Notes under the pieces: model-generated | The model's input: the letters and a program-made list of their open reading frames with translations, nothing else | Databases searched by the model: none | What the model was told of the DNA's origin: nothing | Source: Hyphococcus flavus | GTDB taxonomy: Bacteria > Pseudomonadota > Alphaproteobacteria > Caulobacterales > Parvularculaceae | Direction of reading: 5' to 3' | DNA: 64,000 bases | Assembly (NCBI RefSeq): GCF_028748065.1 | Contig: NZ_CP118166.1 | Span: forward strand, 2,929,501-2,993,500 | Program-made: the position numbers and the translations under genes | Shown: positions 45,169 through 53,765 of the stretch, piece by piece | Position numbering within the stretch: position 1 is the stretch's first letter | How the letters are laid out: every line of letters starts with the position of its first letter

Positions 45169-46584
45169 CTAAACATGCATCACCCTACCATAAGCATCAA
45201 GTACAGATTCATGCATCATTTCGGACAACGTCGGGTGGGGGAAGATCGCGTGCATGAGGTCTTCCTCGACCGCTTCCATGGAACGGGCGAGGCCGAAGCC
45301 CTGAATAAGCTCGGTGACTTCCGCGCCGATCATATGGGCGCCTAACAGCTCACCCGTCTTTTCGTCAAAGATGGTTTTGACCATGCCTTCAGGCTCGCCG
45401 AGCGCAATGGCCTTGCCGTTGCCGACGAACGGGAACCGCCCGACCTTGACCTTGTGGCCTTTTTCTTTCGCTTTTGCTTCGGTGAGGCCGACGGACGCCA
45501 CTTGCGGGTGGGAATAGGTGCAGCCCGGAATGAGCGTCACATTCATGGGGTGGACGCCCTTTTGCCCGGCGATCTTCTCCACACAGATGATCCCCTCATG
45601 GCTAGCCTTGTGCGCAAGCCACGGCGCGCCGACCACGTCGCCGATGGCGTAGAGGCCCTTGACGCCCGTTTCCAGCCATTCATTGACCTCAACATGGCCG
45701 CGGTCGATTTTAACGCCCAGCGCTTCCAGCCCCAAATTCTCCGTATTCCCCGTAATGCCGATGGCGAGAACGACGCGATCCGCCTCCACTTCTTGCGTCT
45801 TGCCGTCTTTGGTTTTGACGGTCGCTTTCACAGCGTCCGAACCCTTATCGAGTTTTTCGACCGTGGCGCCGGTGAGGATTTTCATGCCCTGTTTCTTGAA
45901 CTGCTTCTCGGCGAATTTCGAAATCTCTTCGTCCTCGGCCGGCAGGATGCGGTCGACCATTTCCACTACGGTCGTCTCGGCGCCGAGCGCGTTATAAAAG
46001 CTTGCGAACTCGATGCCGATGGCGCCGGAACCGATCACCAGCAGCTTTTTCGGCATCACGTCTGGGATCATCGCCTCTTTCGCGGTCCAGATGAACTTGC
46101 CGTCGGGTTCGAGCCCCGCTTGCGGTATGGTGCGCGCCCGCGCGCCGGTGGCGAGGATGACGTGCTTGGCCTTTACCTTATCCTCTCCCTTGTCGGTCTT
46201 TACTTTCACGACTGGCGCGTTAGCGCCTTTCTCCAGCTTCGCGACGCCCTTCACCACCTCGATCTTGTTCTTCTTCATGAGGAAGCCGACGCCCTTTTCC
46301 ATCTGGGCCGAAACGCCGCGCGAGCGTTTGACGACCGCTTCGATGTCGAAAGAAACGCCCTCGGCTTTGAGGCCATAAGCGTCAGCGTGCTTCATCTGGT
46401 GGTAGACTTCGGCCGTGCGCAACAGCGCCTTGGTCGGGATGCAGCCCCAGTTGAGACAGACGCCGCCCAGCGCGTCACGTTCGATAATGACGGTCTTCAT
46501 GCCCAGTTGCGCCGCGCGGATCGCCGCCACATAGCCCCCGGGACCAGATCCGATCACTGCGAGATCACACGTATGTTCCGTCAT
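45169..46584 (-). CDS. lpdA: Dihydrolipoyl dehydrogenase
   Basis: This is the 471-residue E3 subunit, which reoxidises lipoamide of 2-oxoacid dehydrogenase complexes with FAD and NAD+. The FAD motif is LAVIGSGPGGYVAAIRAAQ, the redox disulfide GGVCLNWGCIPTKAL, the NAD motif VIGSGAIGIEFASF, and the His-Glu pair HPTLSEMMHES ends the protein. The ATG at 46584 has GGAG six bases upstream; the longer TTG reading is not needed. It stands apart from genes for E1/E2. The AT-rich toxin-antitoxin island begins right at its stop codon without a visible terminator. Confidence 0.96.
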   Translation of the reverse strand: MTEHTCDLAVIGSGPGGYVAAIRAAQLGMKTVIIERDALGGVCLNWGCIPTKALLRTAEVYHQMKHADAYGLKAEGVSFDIEAVVKRSRGVSAQMEKGVGFLMKKNKIEVVKGVAKLEKGANAPVVKVKTDKGEDKVKAKHVILATGARARTIPQAGLEPDGKFIWTAKEAMIPDVMPKKLLVIGSGAIGIEFASFYNALGAETTVVEMVDRILPAEDEEISKFAEKQFKKQGMKILTGATVEKLDKGSDAVKATVKTKDGKTQEVEADRVVLAIGITGNTENLGLEALGVKIDRGHVEVNEWLETGVKGLYAIGDVVGAPWLAHKASHEGIICVEKIAGQKGVHPMNVTLIPGCTYSHPQVASVGLTEAKAKEKGHKVKVGRFPFVGNGKAIALGEPEGMVKTIFDEKTGELLGAHMIGAEVTELIQGFGLARSMEAVEEDLMHAIFPHPTLSEMMHESVLDAYGRVMHV

Positions 46585-46656
46585 TAACGTCTCCAAATTC
46601 AAAGCGGCGGTGCTTTATACCGAGACGCGCGCGAAAAAAAAGGATAAGGCCGCCCG

Positions 46657-47751
46657 ATGGATCAGGTTCTGCTCAGCATCGGCCTCGCCATTACTGCGCT
46701 GCTCGGCGCTGTGGTGCTGAACCGGCGCCATGCCCGGCCGGAAAATATTTTTCTCGCCGGCTGGCTGATCGCCTATGCGGCGGCGTTCTTCGGCTGGATC
46801 GCGGCGATCATGATCGGCGGCGCGGCGGCGCTGGTTTTTTCGGCGGTCGCATCGTCCGGGCTGATGGCGACGCCGGCGCTGTCGTGGCTTTATGCGCGCG
46901 CGCTTTCCGGCGAGACGCCGCGGCGGGTCTGGCTGCACTTCCTGCCGTCGGCGGCGAATTTTGTTTTGATCGCAATGCTCGGGCTTTTGTCCGCCGCGCA
47001 GAATGTGAACGGCGCCGTGATAATATCCGGGCCTTCGGTTCTGGGATTGCTGTTGCTGCTTCCCTCACTCGTCATTCTCGCCATGAGCGGTTACGCCGTC
47101 GCGGCGTGGAAACTCGCAGCGTCGAAAAAAGCGGCGCTCAAGGCGACACGGTCCGACGATGCAGTCGCCGCGTTTGACTGGGTGCGGGTGTGGTCGGCGA
47201 CGACGCTCGCCCTGCTCACCGCGTTCCTGATTTTCAACATCGCCGTCAACGCCGGCGCGGTTTCTCTCAGCACCTATTTGACCATCGTCTTCGCCATGAT
47301 CACCGCGCAGATCATCTTCGTCGTCTATCACGGGCTGAAAGAGAATGTGTTGCTCGGCGCGATCAAGGATGCGCCCTCGCCCGCCAGCGCCGTTGCCGCG
47401 CCGCCCGAACAGGTCACCCGGCTCGCAAGCTATATGGAGGAGACGAAACCGCATCTCGATCCCGGGCTGACCATCGACATGCTGGCGGACGGGATCGGCT
47501 GGGACCGCGCGGATGTGACGGCGGCGATCCGTCAGTCCGACGCTAACTTTTTCGACTATGTTAACCGCTGGCGGGTGGCCGAAGCCAAGGCGCTGTTAAC
47601 AGCGCCGGAGAACGGGGCGATCTCCGTCCTCGCCATCGGGTTTGATTCCGGGTTTGGCTCCAAATCCGCCTTTAACGCCGCCTTTAAAAAGGCGACCGGC
47701 GAAACGCCCAGCCAGTTCCGGCAACAGCACCGCTCTCACAAGCCATTGTAA
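46657..47751 (+). CDS. AraC-family regulator with membrane sensor domain
   Basis: The 364-residue protein has six or seven membrane segments in its first 235 residues, followed by a C-terminal AraC-type double helix-turn-helix (about 255-355: LTIDMLADGIGWDRADV, ISVLAIGFDSGFGSKSAFNAAFKKATGETPSQFR). It is a membrane-tethered transcription factor that probably senses an envelope or small-molecule signal. It is divergent from lpdA with a gap of about 70 bases. The target is unknown. GC content is very high here. Confidence 0.88.
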   Translation: MDQVLLSIGLAITALLGAVVLNRRHARPENIFLAGWLIAYAAAFFGWIAAIMIGGAAALVFSAVASSGLMATPALSWLYARALSGETPRRVWLHFLPSAANFVLIAMLGLLSAAQNVNGAVIISGPSVLGLLLLLPSLVILAMSGYAVAAWKLAASKKAALKATRSDDAVAAFDWVRVWSATTLALLTAFLIFNIAVNAGAVSLSTYLTIVFAMITAQIIFVVYHGLKENVLLGAIKDAPSPASAVAAPPEQVTRLASYMEETKPHLDPGLTIDMLADGIGWDRADVTAAIRQSDANFFDYVNRWRVAEAKALLTAPENGAISVLAIGFDSGFGSKSAFNAAFKKATGETPSQFRQQHRSHKPL

Positions 47752-47847
47752 TTGCTAGCGCCGAACGTCCAGACTCTTGATTTTTCAAAGCCCGGACGAC
47801 GATTACGCTTTGCGCCGTCATGAATGCTCCAAAAAGGAGCACGCCTC

Positions 47848-48894
47848 ATGACGTACAGCATCGCCAGACCGGAAATCGTTTTCATCCCGCATGAACGAAA
47901 GGGAGATATTCTCTCACAACTCGCCGCCCTGTTGGAGGTGCTGGTGGTGATCGGCGCCAGCACGCTGGCCGTAGTCGCCGCCGGCCAGTTTCTCAATCCG
48001 GGCCTCGTCAAAGCGCTGGGCTTTACCGGCGATCCTGTGGACTATCTCGCCGCGAGCCTCGCCATGGGCAAACAGTTCGCGTTGCAATACGGGGTCGTTC
48101 TGGCGCTTGTCCTGGCGTTCGCGTTTTTGCGGGGGCGCAAATCGCTGCGGTCCTATGCGCTGACCACGCGCCCGATCGGTTTTCTTCGTCTGCTTATGCT
48201 CGGCGTTATCGCCGGCGGGATTCTTTCCATCCCGACGCAATCGATCTTTCTTGCAAAAGAAATCTGGCCGCTCGGCAAGGACACGCCGCTTTGGACGGTG
48301 ATGGAGTCAAATCCGTGGGACAGGAGCTTCTGGATCTTTGCGGCAGTCGCCAGTTTCGCGCTTGTCCCGATCATCGAGGAACTGACCTGGCGGTCCTATG
48401 CGCTTGGCCGCCTGCTTGAAGCATTCAAGCCCGGCGCGGCGGTGTTCACCATTACCCTGTGCTTCGCCTTGCTGCACACGCAGTATCTCGCCAATGGCGA
48501 CGCGCTCGGGTACCTCACCATGGGCGCCCTCATCTTTATATCGTTGTTCTTCGCGTTGCTGACCGTCACAACAGGATCGGTCATGCCGGCGATCATCGCC
48601 CATGCGATCGTCAACATTCCAATGAGTTTTGACGCCGGCGCCGTGCGCCTCGCCGTTGGGCTTGTGCTGCTGGTTGTCTTTATTCAGCCGGTGCTGCGTT
48701 ATGTCAGGCTATTATTCAGCTCAGTGTTCAATTGGGATACGTTGATCGCCATTTTGCTGCTCGCGGCCATGACCGGCGCTGCAATATTTACGCTGTTACA
48801 GGGCATCAGCCCGATGATCATACTCGCCGGGCTTGCTTTGCTGTCGCTTGCGCTCAGCGCCTTCAGCAAGTCAGCTTGGCGTCAGACAACGTAA
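47848..48894 (+). CDS. CPBP family intramembrane glutamic protease
   Basis: This is a 348-residue polytopic membrane protein from MTYSIARPE, chosen for the AAGGAG nine bases upstream. The CAAX-protease/bacteriocin-processing motifs are complete: EExxxR at Glu177-Glu178 and Arg182, FxxxH with His210, and HxxxN with His252 and Asn256. Members cleave near membrane surfaces or provide self-immunity to bacteriocins. No bacteriocin gene is near. It is convergent with the metallopeptidase gene. Confidence 0.85.
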   Translation: MTYSIARPEIVFIPHERKGDILSQLAALLEVLVVIGASTLAVVAAGQFLNPGLVKALGFTGDPVDYLAASLAMGKQFALQYGVVLALVLAFAFLRGRKSLRSYALTTRPIGFLRLLMLGVIAGGILSIPTQSIFLAKEIWPLGKDTPLWTVMESNPWDRSFWIFAAVASFALVPIIEELTWRSYALGRLLEAFKPGAAVFTITLCFALLHTQYLANGDALGYLTMGALIFISLFFALLTVTTGSVMPAIIAHAIVNIPMSFDAGAVRLAVGLVLLVVFIQPVLRYVRLLFSSVFNWDTLIAILLLAAMTGAAIFTLLQGISPMIILAGLALLSLALSAFSKSAWRQTT

Positions 48895-48918
48895 AATACA
48901 TTCATAATCGCTGCGATG

Positions 48919-50046
48919 TTATTGGACGCAACGCTCATAGCGGAGGTTTCGTTCGCGCTTGTCACTAAGGCGCTTTGCGGCCTTGACCATGGACGGCGCA
49001 AGTACAGGGACAGCCTCATCCGACGCACGAAGCGCCGCGGCCTGATAGGCGCGTACGAATTGTTCCGGCGGCTGCCCCATGATGCAGATCAGCGCGTCGC
49101 GGCCGAACGCTTCCTCCACATGGCCAGCCATTACCGCACCCGCGTAATAGAACACCTGTCCGTTGCCGCCGCCGAAACCGAGATTGTAAACGTCCTCAAT
49201 ACGCGCCCTGATGTCGTCGCCGGCATTCAGCATATCCGCCGTATAACCAAAGACCCGGGTCAGATACGCCGCCTGTCGGTAGCCGCTGCGGGCGAAGCGT
49301 TTTAACAGATTGGTCAGCAATCCCTCGCCCTCAACCTCGCGGCTATCGGCGGCGTATTCCGCTGTGCCTTCGATTAACAAGTTCATGAAAAGATAGTCGA
49401 ACGCATCATCACGAGTTTTGACACGAGCGATGTCTTCCTCGAACGGATAAAAAAACGCGTATTGAACCGCATGATATGTTTCGTGGGCAGAGATTATTTT
49501 TGCGGCTGAAAATTCCTGTTCGTAACTGTCACGCAGGCAATTGAGCGCGAGGTAAAAGCGCCCGTCCATGGAAAATCCGCCGCAATTATTGCCGACAATC
49601 GACAGAACCAGCTCGCCTTGATATTCGAGGTCCGCTGGCGCGTAGGCCGCGAGGCTTTCTGCTACGTAGGCTTCAATTTCCGGCGCGCGCGATTTGAAAA
49701 ACGCGACTGCGTCGCGAAATTTCTGGGTTTCTTCCACCACCGGGCCGAACAGATAGGCGTCGTTTTCAGGCGTCTCGCACTGCGCAGCCGATTTTAGCCC
49801 ATCAATCAACGCATCCATATCGCGGTTGCCCGTCAGGTTATCATGATGCTTCACCTGGCTTTGCACGACGTGCATGGCGCGCACTTCATCCTCGTCAATC
49901 GTTTCACCGCTGCACACTTTACTCAACAGGAATTCCGCAAGCCCCGCGTCGATAGTGACACCTATATTTTGTGCGGCTGCGTGTTGTGTTGCGCTTGCGC
50001 TCATCAAGGTGATTGCTGACAATAAAGTCGTGATTGTTTTTTTCAT
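48919..50046 (-). CDS. Secreted putative zinc metallopeptidase
   Basis: This is a 375-residue protein from MKKTITTLL (GGGGCG upstream) with a signal peptide ending near HAAAQN. HETYH at residues 188-192 is a HExxH zinc site, and EGTAEY (226-231) supplies the third ligand, the pattern of gluzincins. The domain resembles the DUF5700-like putative peptidases, but this match is from motif spacing only. The N-terminal part has paired Cys residues. It is probably periplasmic. The longer frame to 50145 is not used. Confidence 0.65.
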   Translation of the reverse strand: MKKTITTLLSAITLMSASATQHAAAQNIGVTIDAGLAEFLLSKVCSGETIDEDEVRAMHVVQSQVKHHDNLTGNRDMDALIDGLKSAAQCETPENDAYLFGPVVEETQKFRDAVAFFKSRAPEIEAYVAESLAAYAPADLEYQGELVLSIVGNNCGGFSMDGRFYLALNCLRDSYEQEFSAAKIISAHETYHAVQYAFFYPFEEDIARVKTRDDAFDYLFMNLLIEGTAEYAADSREVEGEGLLTNLLKRFARSGYRQAAYLTRVFGYTADMLNAGDDIRARIEDVYNLGFGGGNGQVFYYAGAVMAGHVEEAFGRDALICIMGQPPEQFVRAYQAAALRASDEAVPVLAPSMVKAAKRLSDKRERNLRYERCVQ

Positions 50047-50178
50047 TTCTTGCGCCCCTTTTTCGCTGCATCGATTGCTTGCAATTACCTGCAGAGACTG
50101 CAAGCTCAATGCGACCAGCAGAACCTGATGCGTGATCGATTGCAATAATTCTAAACCAGGAACGAGAAGGATCGAGCC

Positions 50179-51117
50179 ATGACCATTGAATCCCCTGTCT
50201 CAGCTTTGCGCACCCCTGACGAGCGATTCGCGAACCTGCCGGACTGGCCCTACACGCCGAAATATATCGACGATCTGCCAGGCTATGAGGGGCTGCGCAT
50301 GCATTATGTCGACGAAGGCCAAAGCGAAGGGCCGACATTCCTGTGTATTCATGGCGAGCCGTCATGGGCCTATCTCTTCCGCAAGATGGCGCCGGTTTTT
50401 ACGGGTGCGGGGCATCGCTTTGTCGCGGTTGACATGTTCGGCTTCGGCCGATCCGACAAGCCCGTGGATGATGAGACGTACACATATCACTTTCACCGGA
50501 ATGCGCTGCTGGCGTTCGTTGAGTATATGAACCTGCGCGATATTTGCCTGGTGGTGCAGGACTGGGGCGGATTGCTCGGTTTGACCCTGCCCATGGCGGC
50601 GCCGGAACGTTACACACGCCTCATTGTTATGAATACGGGGCTTCCCGCTGGCGAGAACGCCGGCGAAGGCTTCGCCGCCTGGCGCGCGTTCAATCGCTCA
50701 CAACCTGATCTAGACGTCGGCGGATTGATGAAACGCGCAACGCCTGTGTTGAACGACGCAGAAGCCGCCGCGTATTCGGCGCCCTTCCCCGACAAATCAT
50801 ACAAGGGCGGCGTACGCCGATTCCCGGAACTGGTTATGCTGAAAGGAGCCGAGGGCGAGGACCTGACGCCCGAAGCCAGCGAAGGCGTTGAGACGTCGCT
50901 CGCAGCACGCAAATTCTGGGCTGAGGACTGGAACGGCGAGAGCTTTATGGCCATTGGCATGCAGGACCCGGTGCTTGGCCCGCCAGCCATGCACATGCTC
51001 CGTAAGGTGATCAAAAACTGCCCCGAACCGATGGAAGTCGCAGACGCCGGCCACTTCGTCCAGGAATGGGGCGAGCCAATTGCGAAAGCAGCCTTGGAGA
51101 AATTCGGAATCTCCTGA
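50179..51117 (+). CDS. Haloalkane dehalogenase (DhlA-like)
   Basis: This 312-residue alpha/beta hydrolase follows DhlA closely in length and sequence. Oxyanion motif HGEPSW, nucleophile Asp128 with halide-binding Trp129 (VQDWGG), acid Asp263 (GMQDPVLG) and base His292 (DAGHFVQEWG) match DhlA Asp124, Asp260 and His289. A second halide-binding Trp lies in GFAAWRAF. It would cleave carbon-halogen bonds in small alkanes in the cytoplasm. The true substrate may differ. A second, lost copy left its tail at 51.9 kb. Confidence 0.88.
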   Translation: MTIESPVSALRTPDERFANLPDWPYTPKYIDDLPGYEGLRMHYVDEGQSEGPTFLCIHGEPSWAYLFRKMAPVFTGAGHRFVAVDMFGFGRSDKPVDDETYTYHFHRNALLAFVEYMNLRDICLVVQDWGGLLGLTLPMAAPERYTRLIVMNTGLPAGENAGEGFAAWRAFNRSQPDLDVGGLMKRATPVLNDAEAAAYSAPFPDKSYKGGVRRFPELVMLKGAEGEDLTPEASEGVETSLAARKFWAEDWNGESFMAIGMQDPVLGPPAMHMLRKVIKNCPEPMEVADAGHFVQEWGEPIAKAALEKFGIS

Positions 51118-51133
51118 GCTAGTATCTCATCAT

Positions 51134-51163
51134 AATGTCTGCTTTTCGCTGAAAGCGGGCATT
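51134..51163. repeat. AATGTC-type palindromic repeat, copy 1
   Basis: AATGTCTGCTTT pairs with AAAGCGGGCATT (two G-T type mismatches) around TCGCTG. It lies 17 bases after the dehalogenase stop and may serve as its hairpin terminator. The same family recurs at 51.74, 53.72 and 53.77 kb. Confidence 0.55.
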
Positions 51164-51707
51164 AAGTTTCGACCGAATAGATAGCAAAAATACGAAATGG
51201 TCCTGGTTCGGCGTCGTCAAATTTACCCGATATCAGCGCTTCTTTGGCTTCGTAAAAAGTGCGAAAAAGGCAGTGCCTGTTCACCGGTAACTCATCCGCG
51301 AGAGAGTTGCACGAGAGCGGGCTGCACTCGGGGTTTGTACCAACTGAGAATGATACGACATCGAATCCCTGCAGCGTTGCTGCATCCGATTTCACAACAT
51401 TGGTTTCAAATGATTGTTCAACGTCAAATTTCGACCATGTCTTCTCATCGTTGTCAAATTGGTATTCGTAAACCTCATAATAAAATAACGTGAGTTTTGA
51501 ACGATCTGCGCCCTCACGAGCAATGATCTCATCCATGTCGGCAGGTGCATTAAACAGCCAGTACCCATTGTGTCGCCAATAGTTGATATAATCGACGAAA
51601 TCTTTTGAGAAGCATGAGCTGACAGCGAAGATATCATTGACACCGTGATTCTTAATCCAAGATGGACGGAAAAGGACCGTCTTCAACATATAACCAGCAG
51701 GAGTCAT
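51162..51707 (-). CDS. Hypothetical cytoplasmic protein
   Basis: The 181-residue protein has no signal peptide. It is rich in aromatic residues (YINYWRHNGYWLF, LFYYEVYEYQF) and contains PECSPLSCNSLADE, a compact Cys pair. It looks like a real, conserved-type protein, because codon choice and composition are ordinary and the frame is uninterrupted. I do not recognise the family. It lies between the dehalogenase and the scar of lost gene tails, and its own stop sits in a palindromic repeat. Confidence 0.55.
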   Translation of the reverse strand: MTPAGYMLKTVLFRPSWIKNHGVNDIFAVSSCFSKDFVDYINYWRHNGYWLFNAPADMDEIIAREGADRSKLTLFYYEVYEYQFDNDEKTWSKFDVEQSFETNVVKSDAATLQGFDVVSFSVGTNPECSPLSCNSLADELPVNRHCLFRTFYEAKEALISGKFDDAEPGPFRIFAIYSVET

Positions 51708-51741
51708 TGTGCCAGACTAACCCCACAGTCACTAATCGACA

Positions 51742-51771
51742 AATGTCCCTTTTAGACCAATTGCAGACATT
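51742..51771. repeat. AATGTC-type palindromic repeat, copy 2 (degenerate)
   Basis: AATGTC at 51742-51747 and GACATT at 51766-51771 bound a degenerate copy of the palindrome. It lies to the left of the acylase-tail remnant, in the same position as copy 4 relative to the intact acylase gene. Confidence 0.45.
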
Positions 51772-51790
51772 ATCAGATCAATTACTAGGC

Positions 51791-51910
51791 CTAGCGGCTT
51801 CCCACCCTGTAATCGCGTGTCGCCTCTTCCAGCAGCGCGTCAAGCGCCATTGGTGGCTTTTTCCACTCTTCGGCGGCAAAGATGCGCGCCAGATTGGCGT
51901 AGCGTGGCGA
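51791..51910 (-). pseudogene. Remnant C-terminus of a second penicillin-acylase-family gene
   Basis: On the minus strand the frame reads ARIFAAEEWKKPPMALDALL and then EEATRDYRVGSR before TAG. This matches the intact acylase C-terminus at 53.8 kb (AHIFAAEEWKTPPMALDALL, EEATMDYRVGR). The two run 110 bases without a gap (51801 against 53821), about four-fifths identical by eye, with many differences at third codon positions. Everything upstream of this tail is missing. The 384-base gap between the flanking genes is mostly this and the next remnant. Confidence 0.8.
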
Positions 51911-51986
51911 GCCAATTTCAGGATCTGCTTTGAAAAAATTCGGAATTTTCTAAATCAATACCTCGTCATAATGCCTGCTGTTCGCC
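51907..51986 (+). pseudogene. Remnant C-terminus of a second haloalkane dehalogenase gene
   Basis: The frame reads GEPISGSALKKFGIF followed by TAA, against GEPIAKAALEKFGIS in the intact dehalogenase. The match continues without gaps into the non-coding bases after the stop (51907 against 51071, about 80 bases, roughly three-quarters identical by eye). It is joined to the acylase remnant at a shared GGCGA. Confidence 0.75.
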
Positions 51987-52091
51987 ATTAGTTGTTTGTC
52001 GGAGCATCTATCCTCAAAAGCAATTATTGGTTGTATAAAAGGCGCTAGATCAGTCTTATAAGCATGAAAACGATAATTCGGGGAGATACTC

Positions 52092-52910
52092 GTGCTACTT
52101 CGTCGCATGACTGAACACGTTAAGGCGCAGAATTGGCTAGCGGTCGGACTCGATTTCCTGATCGTTGTATTCGGGATTCTAATTGCCTTTCAGATCAATA
52201 ATTGGAGCGAGGGCCGCCAGCGAGATGCGCGCGAGCGCGCTTACCTGGAGCGCCTGCATACGGATATCGTTGAACTTGCAGACCGCCGTGCCCGTTACGA
52301 TTTATCTCGGCCGATCACTGTTGAAGTGCTTAAGGCGATCGTCCGCTATACAAATGGTTATGACGATGATCTAGATCTTTCAGAAGTGCTCCCCGCCATG
52401 AAGCAAGGGTTTCCACCCGGAATAGAAGCAACGCCCGATCTTTTGAACTCGTTTGTGTGCAACTCGATTGAATGGTCTGCCTATCTTACACTTCCGCCCG
52501 CCGAATTGCCGACGGCGACCGAGTTGATTTCTGCTGGCCAACTCGATCAAATCGAGGATGAAGCAGTCAAGTTGGCCTTGTTATCCTACCTGCAACAAGT
52601 GAGCAGGACAAAAGATCACGTAGCAATATCGCAGCGGACTGTTGTGTTCTTAGCTAATCAGTATCCTGATCTCATTAAAGCCCGATATAACAGCACGATA
52701 GAGTTTGGCGAAACAATTTTGACAGAATTTACTTGCGATTATAAAGCAATGCGCAAAAATACCGCTTTTTTGAATGCGCTAAATATCAATTTTGCTACAT
52801 ACTCAGATTACACAAATGTTAGTGTCCTGCCAGTTAGCGAAAGATTGTCTCTGCTTCATGAGGAAGTGGACAAGGCTTTGAGCATTGACCATGGTAGTGA
52901 CGCCGATTGA
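52092..52910 (+). CDS. DUF6090-like membrane-anchored protein
   Basis: The 272-residue protein starts at GTG, which has GGGGAG six bases upstream. The N-terminus QNWLAVGLDFLIVVFGILIAFQINNWSE is typical of the DUF6090-like family: an amphipathic start, one membrane helix and NNW-SE at its end. A long helical cytoplasmic or periplasmic part follows. The function is unknown. It sits between the scar region and a convergent DUF4386 gene. Confidence 0.65.
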   Translation: MLLRRMTEHVKAQNWLAVGLDFLIVVFGILIAFQINNWSEGRQRDARERAYLERLHTDIVELADRRARYDLSRPITVEVLKAIVRYTNGYDDDLDLSEVLPAMKQGFPPGIEATPDLLNSFVCNSIEWSAYLTLPPAELPTATELISAGQLDQIEDEAVKLALLSYLQQVSRTKDHVAISQRTVVFLANQYPDLIKARYNSTIEFGETILTEFTCDYKAMRKNTAFLNALNINFATYSDYTNVSVLPVSERLSLLHEEVDKALSIDHGSDAD

Positions 52911-52948
52911 ATCGACGTTGTCGCACCACGCTAATGATCAGAATTATT

Positions 52949-53617
52949 TTAGTTGCCGGAATTTGACGCCCTGGCGCCGAAGACGACGAGCCAGAGGCAG
53001 GAGCCAATCTCGCCAATTGAAGCGGGTTTCGTCACATAATCTACAAACGGTAATTCATCAAAATGAGGGATGAACATGGGGCCGAAGAGTTCTGTTAAAT
53101 AACCAACGCTTCCAATCAGCAACATCGCGCCAAACCATCGCGGAATGCTCCCAGACTTGAGTACCAACCATCCATAGGGAGCAAGCCATGCGCCCCAGAA
53201 AAATGTGGAGACGGTTATCCAGCGGCGGTATCCGGCGCGAGCGGCGTCCACATCTTCAACTGTGGCTACTTTGTCAGCGATGGCTTGAGCGAGTTCGCCG
53301 TACTGCCAGAGGGCGAGAAGCGTGACCGGTATGCTCATGACCACAAGAAGAATCATCAATCGAGCTGCATTCTTACCGTAGACGGATAGAAACCGAGCCA
53401 AAGTAAACGGTAGGACAAGGAAAAAGAAAGCCATAATGACGCCGCTCGCGATCATCGCGAGAAACAGGGAAAACTGCTCCCGCATATTTGCTAGTGTCGT
53501 CGCCGGATCATCGGGAGCAATAAGTTGGCCCGGTGCATAAGCAAGGGAAAAAATCCCCGAAATCACGAGCCCAAGATAAACGAGACCTGCAATTCGGCCT
53601 TTTGTGCGTGCTGACAC
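52949..53617 (-). CDS. DUF4386 family membrane protein
   Basis: This is a 222-residue protein from the GTG at 53617, preceded by GGGGGT. It has about six membrane segments and opens with SARTKGRIAGLVYLGLVISG, the usual DUF4386 beginning. The family's function is unknown. The open frame continues upstream to 54007, but that part is antisense to the acylase 3' end and to a palindromic repeat, so it is not used. Confidence 0.75.
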   Translation of the reverse strand: MSARTKGRIAGLVYLGLVISGIFSLAYAPGQLIAPDDPATTLANMREQFSLFLAMIASGVIMAFFFLVLPFTLARFLSVYGKNAARLMILLVVMSIPVTLLALWQYGELAQAIADKVATVEDVDAARAGYRRWITVSTFFWGAWLAPYGWLVLKSGSIPRWFGAMLLIGSVGYLTELFGPMFIPHFDELPFVDYVTKPASIGEIGSCLWLVVFGARASNSGN

Positions 53618-53717
53618 TAGAACACCCCCATGCTCAGATGATTGAATTTGAGCCTTCCTTACCACGAGCGTTGACGACGGGCTAGACAACGAGATGGTCG
53701 AGAGCTTGCAACACCAA

Positions 53718-53746
53718 ATGTCCTCAAACACACGGCTTTTAGACAT
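53718..53746. repeat. AATGTC-type palindromic repeat, copy 3 (degenerate)
   Basis: ATGTC at 53718-53722 and GACAT at 53742-53746 are inverted ends around a poorly matched centre. It lies in the 196-base gap between the DUF4386 start and the acylase stop. Confidence 0.35.
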
Positions 53747-53765
53747 CAATGTGTCCAGCGTTTCA

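Noticed and set aside
45454-46587. A 377-codon open frame on the plus strand across lpdA
   Set aside because: It is the antisense shadow of a strongly conserved lpdA in GC-rich DNA, and it is rich in Arg/His/Asp with no recognisable domain.
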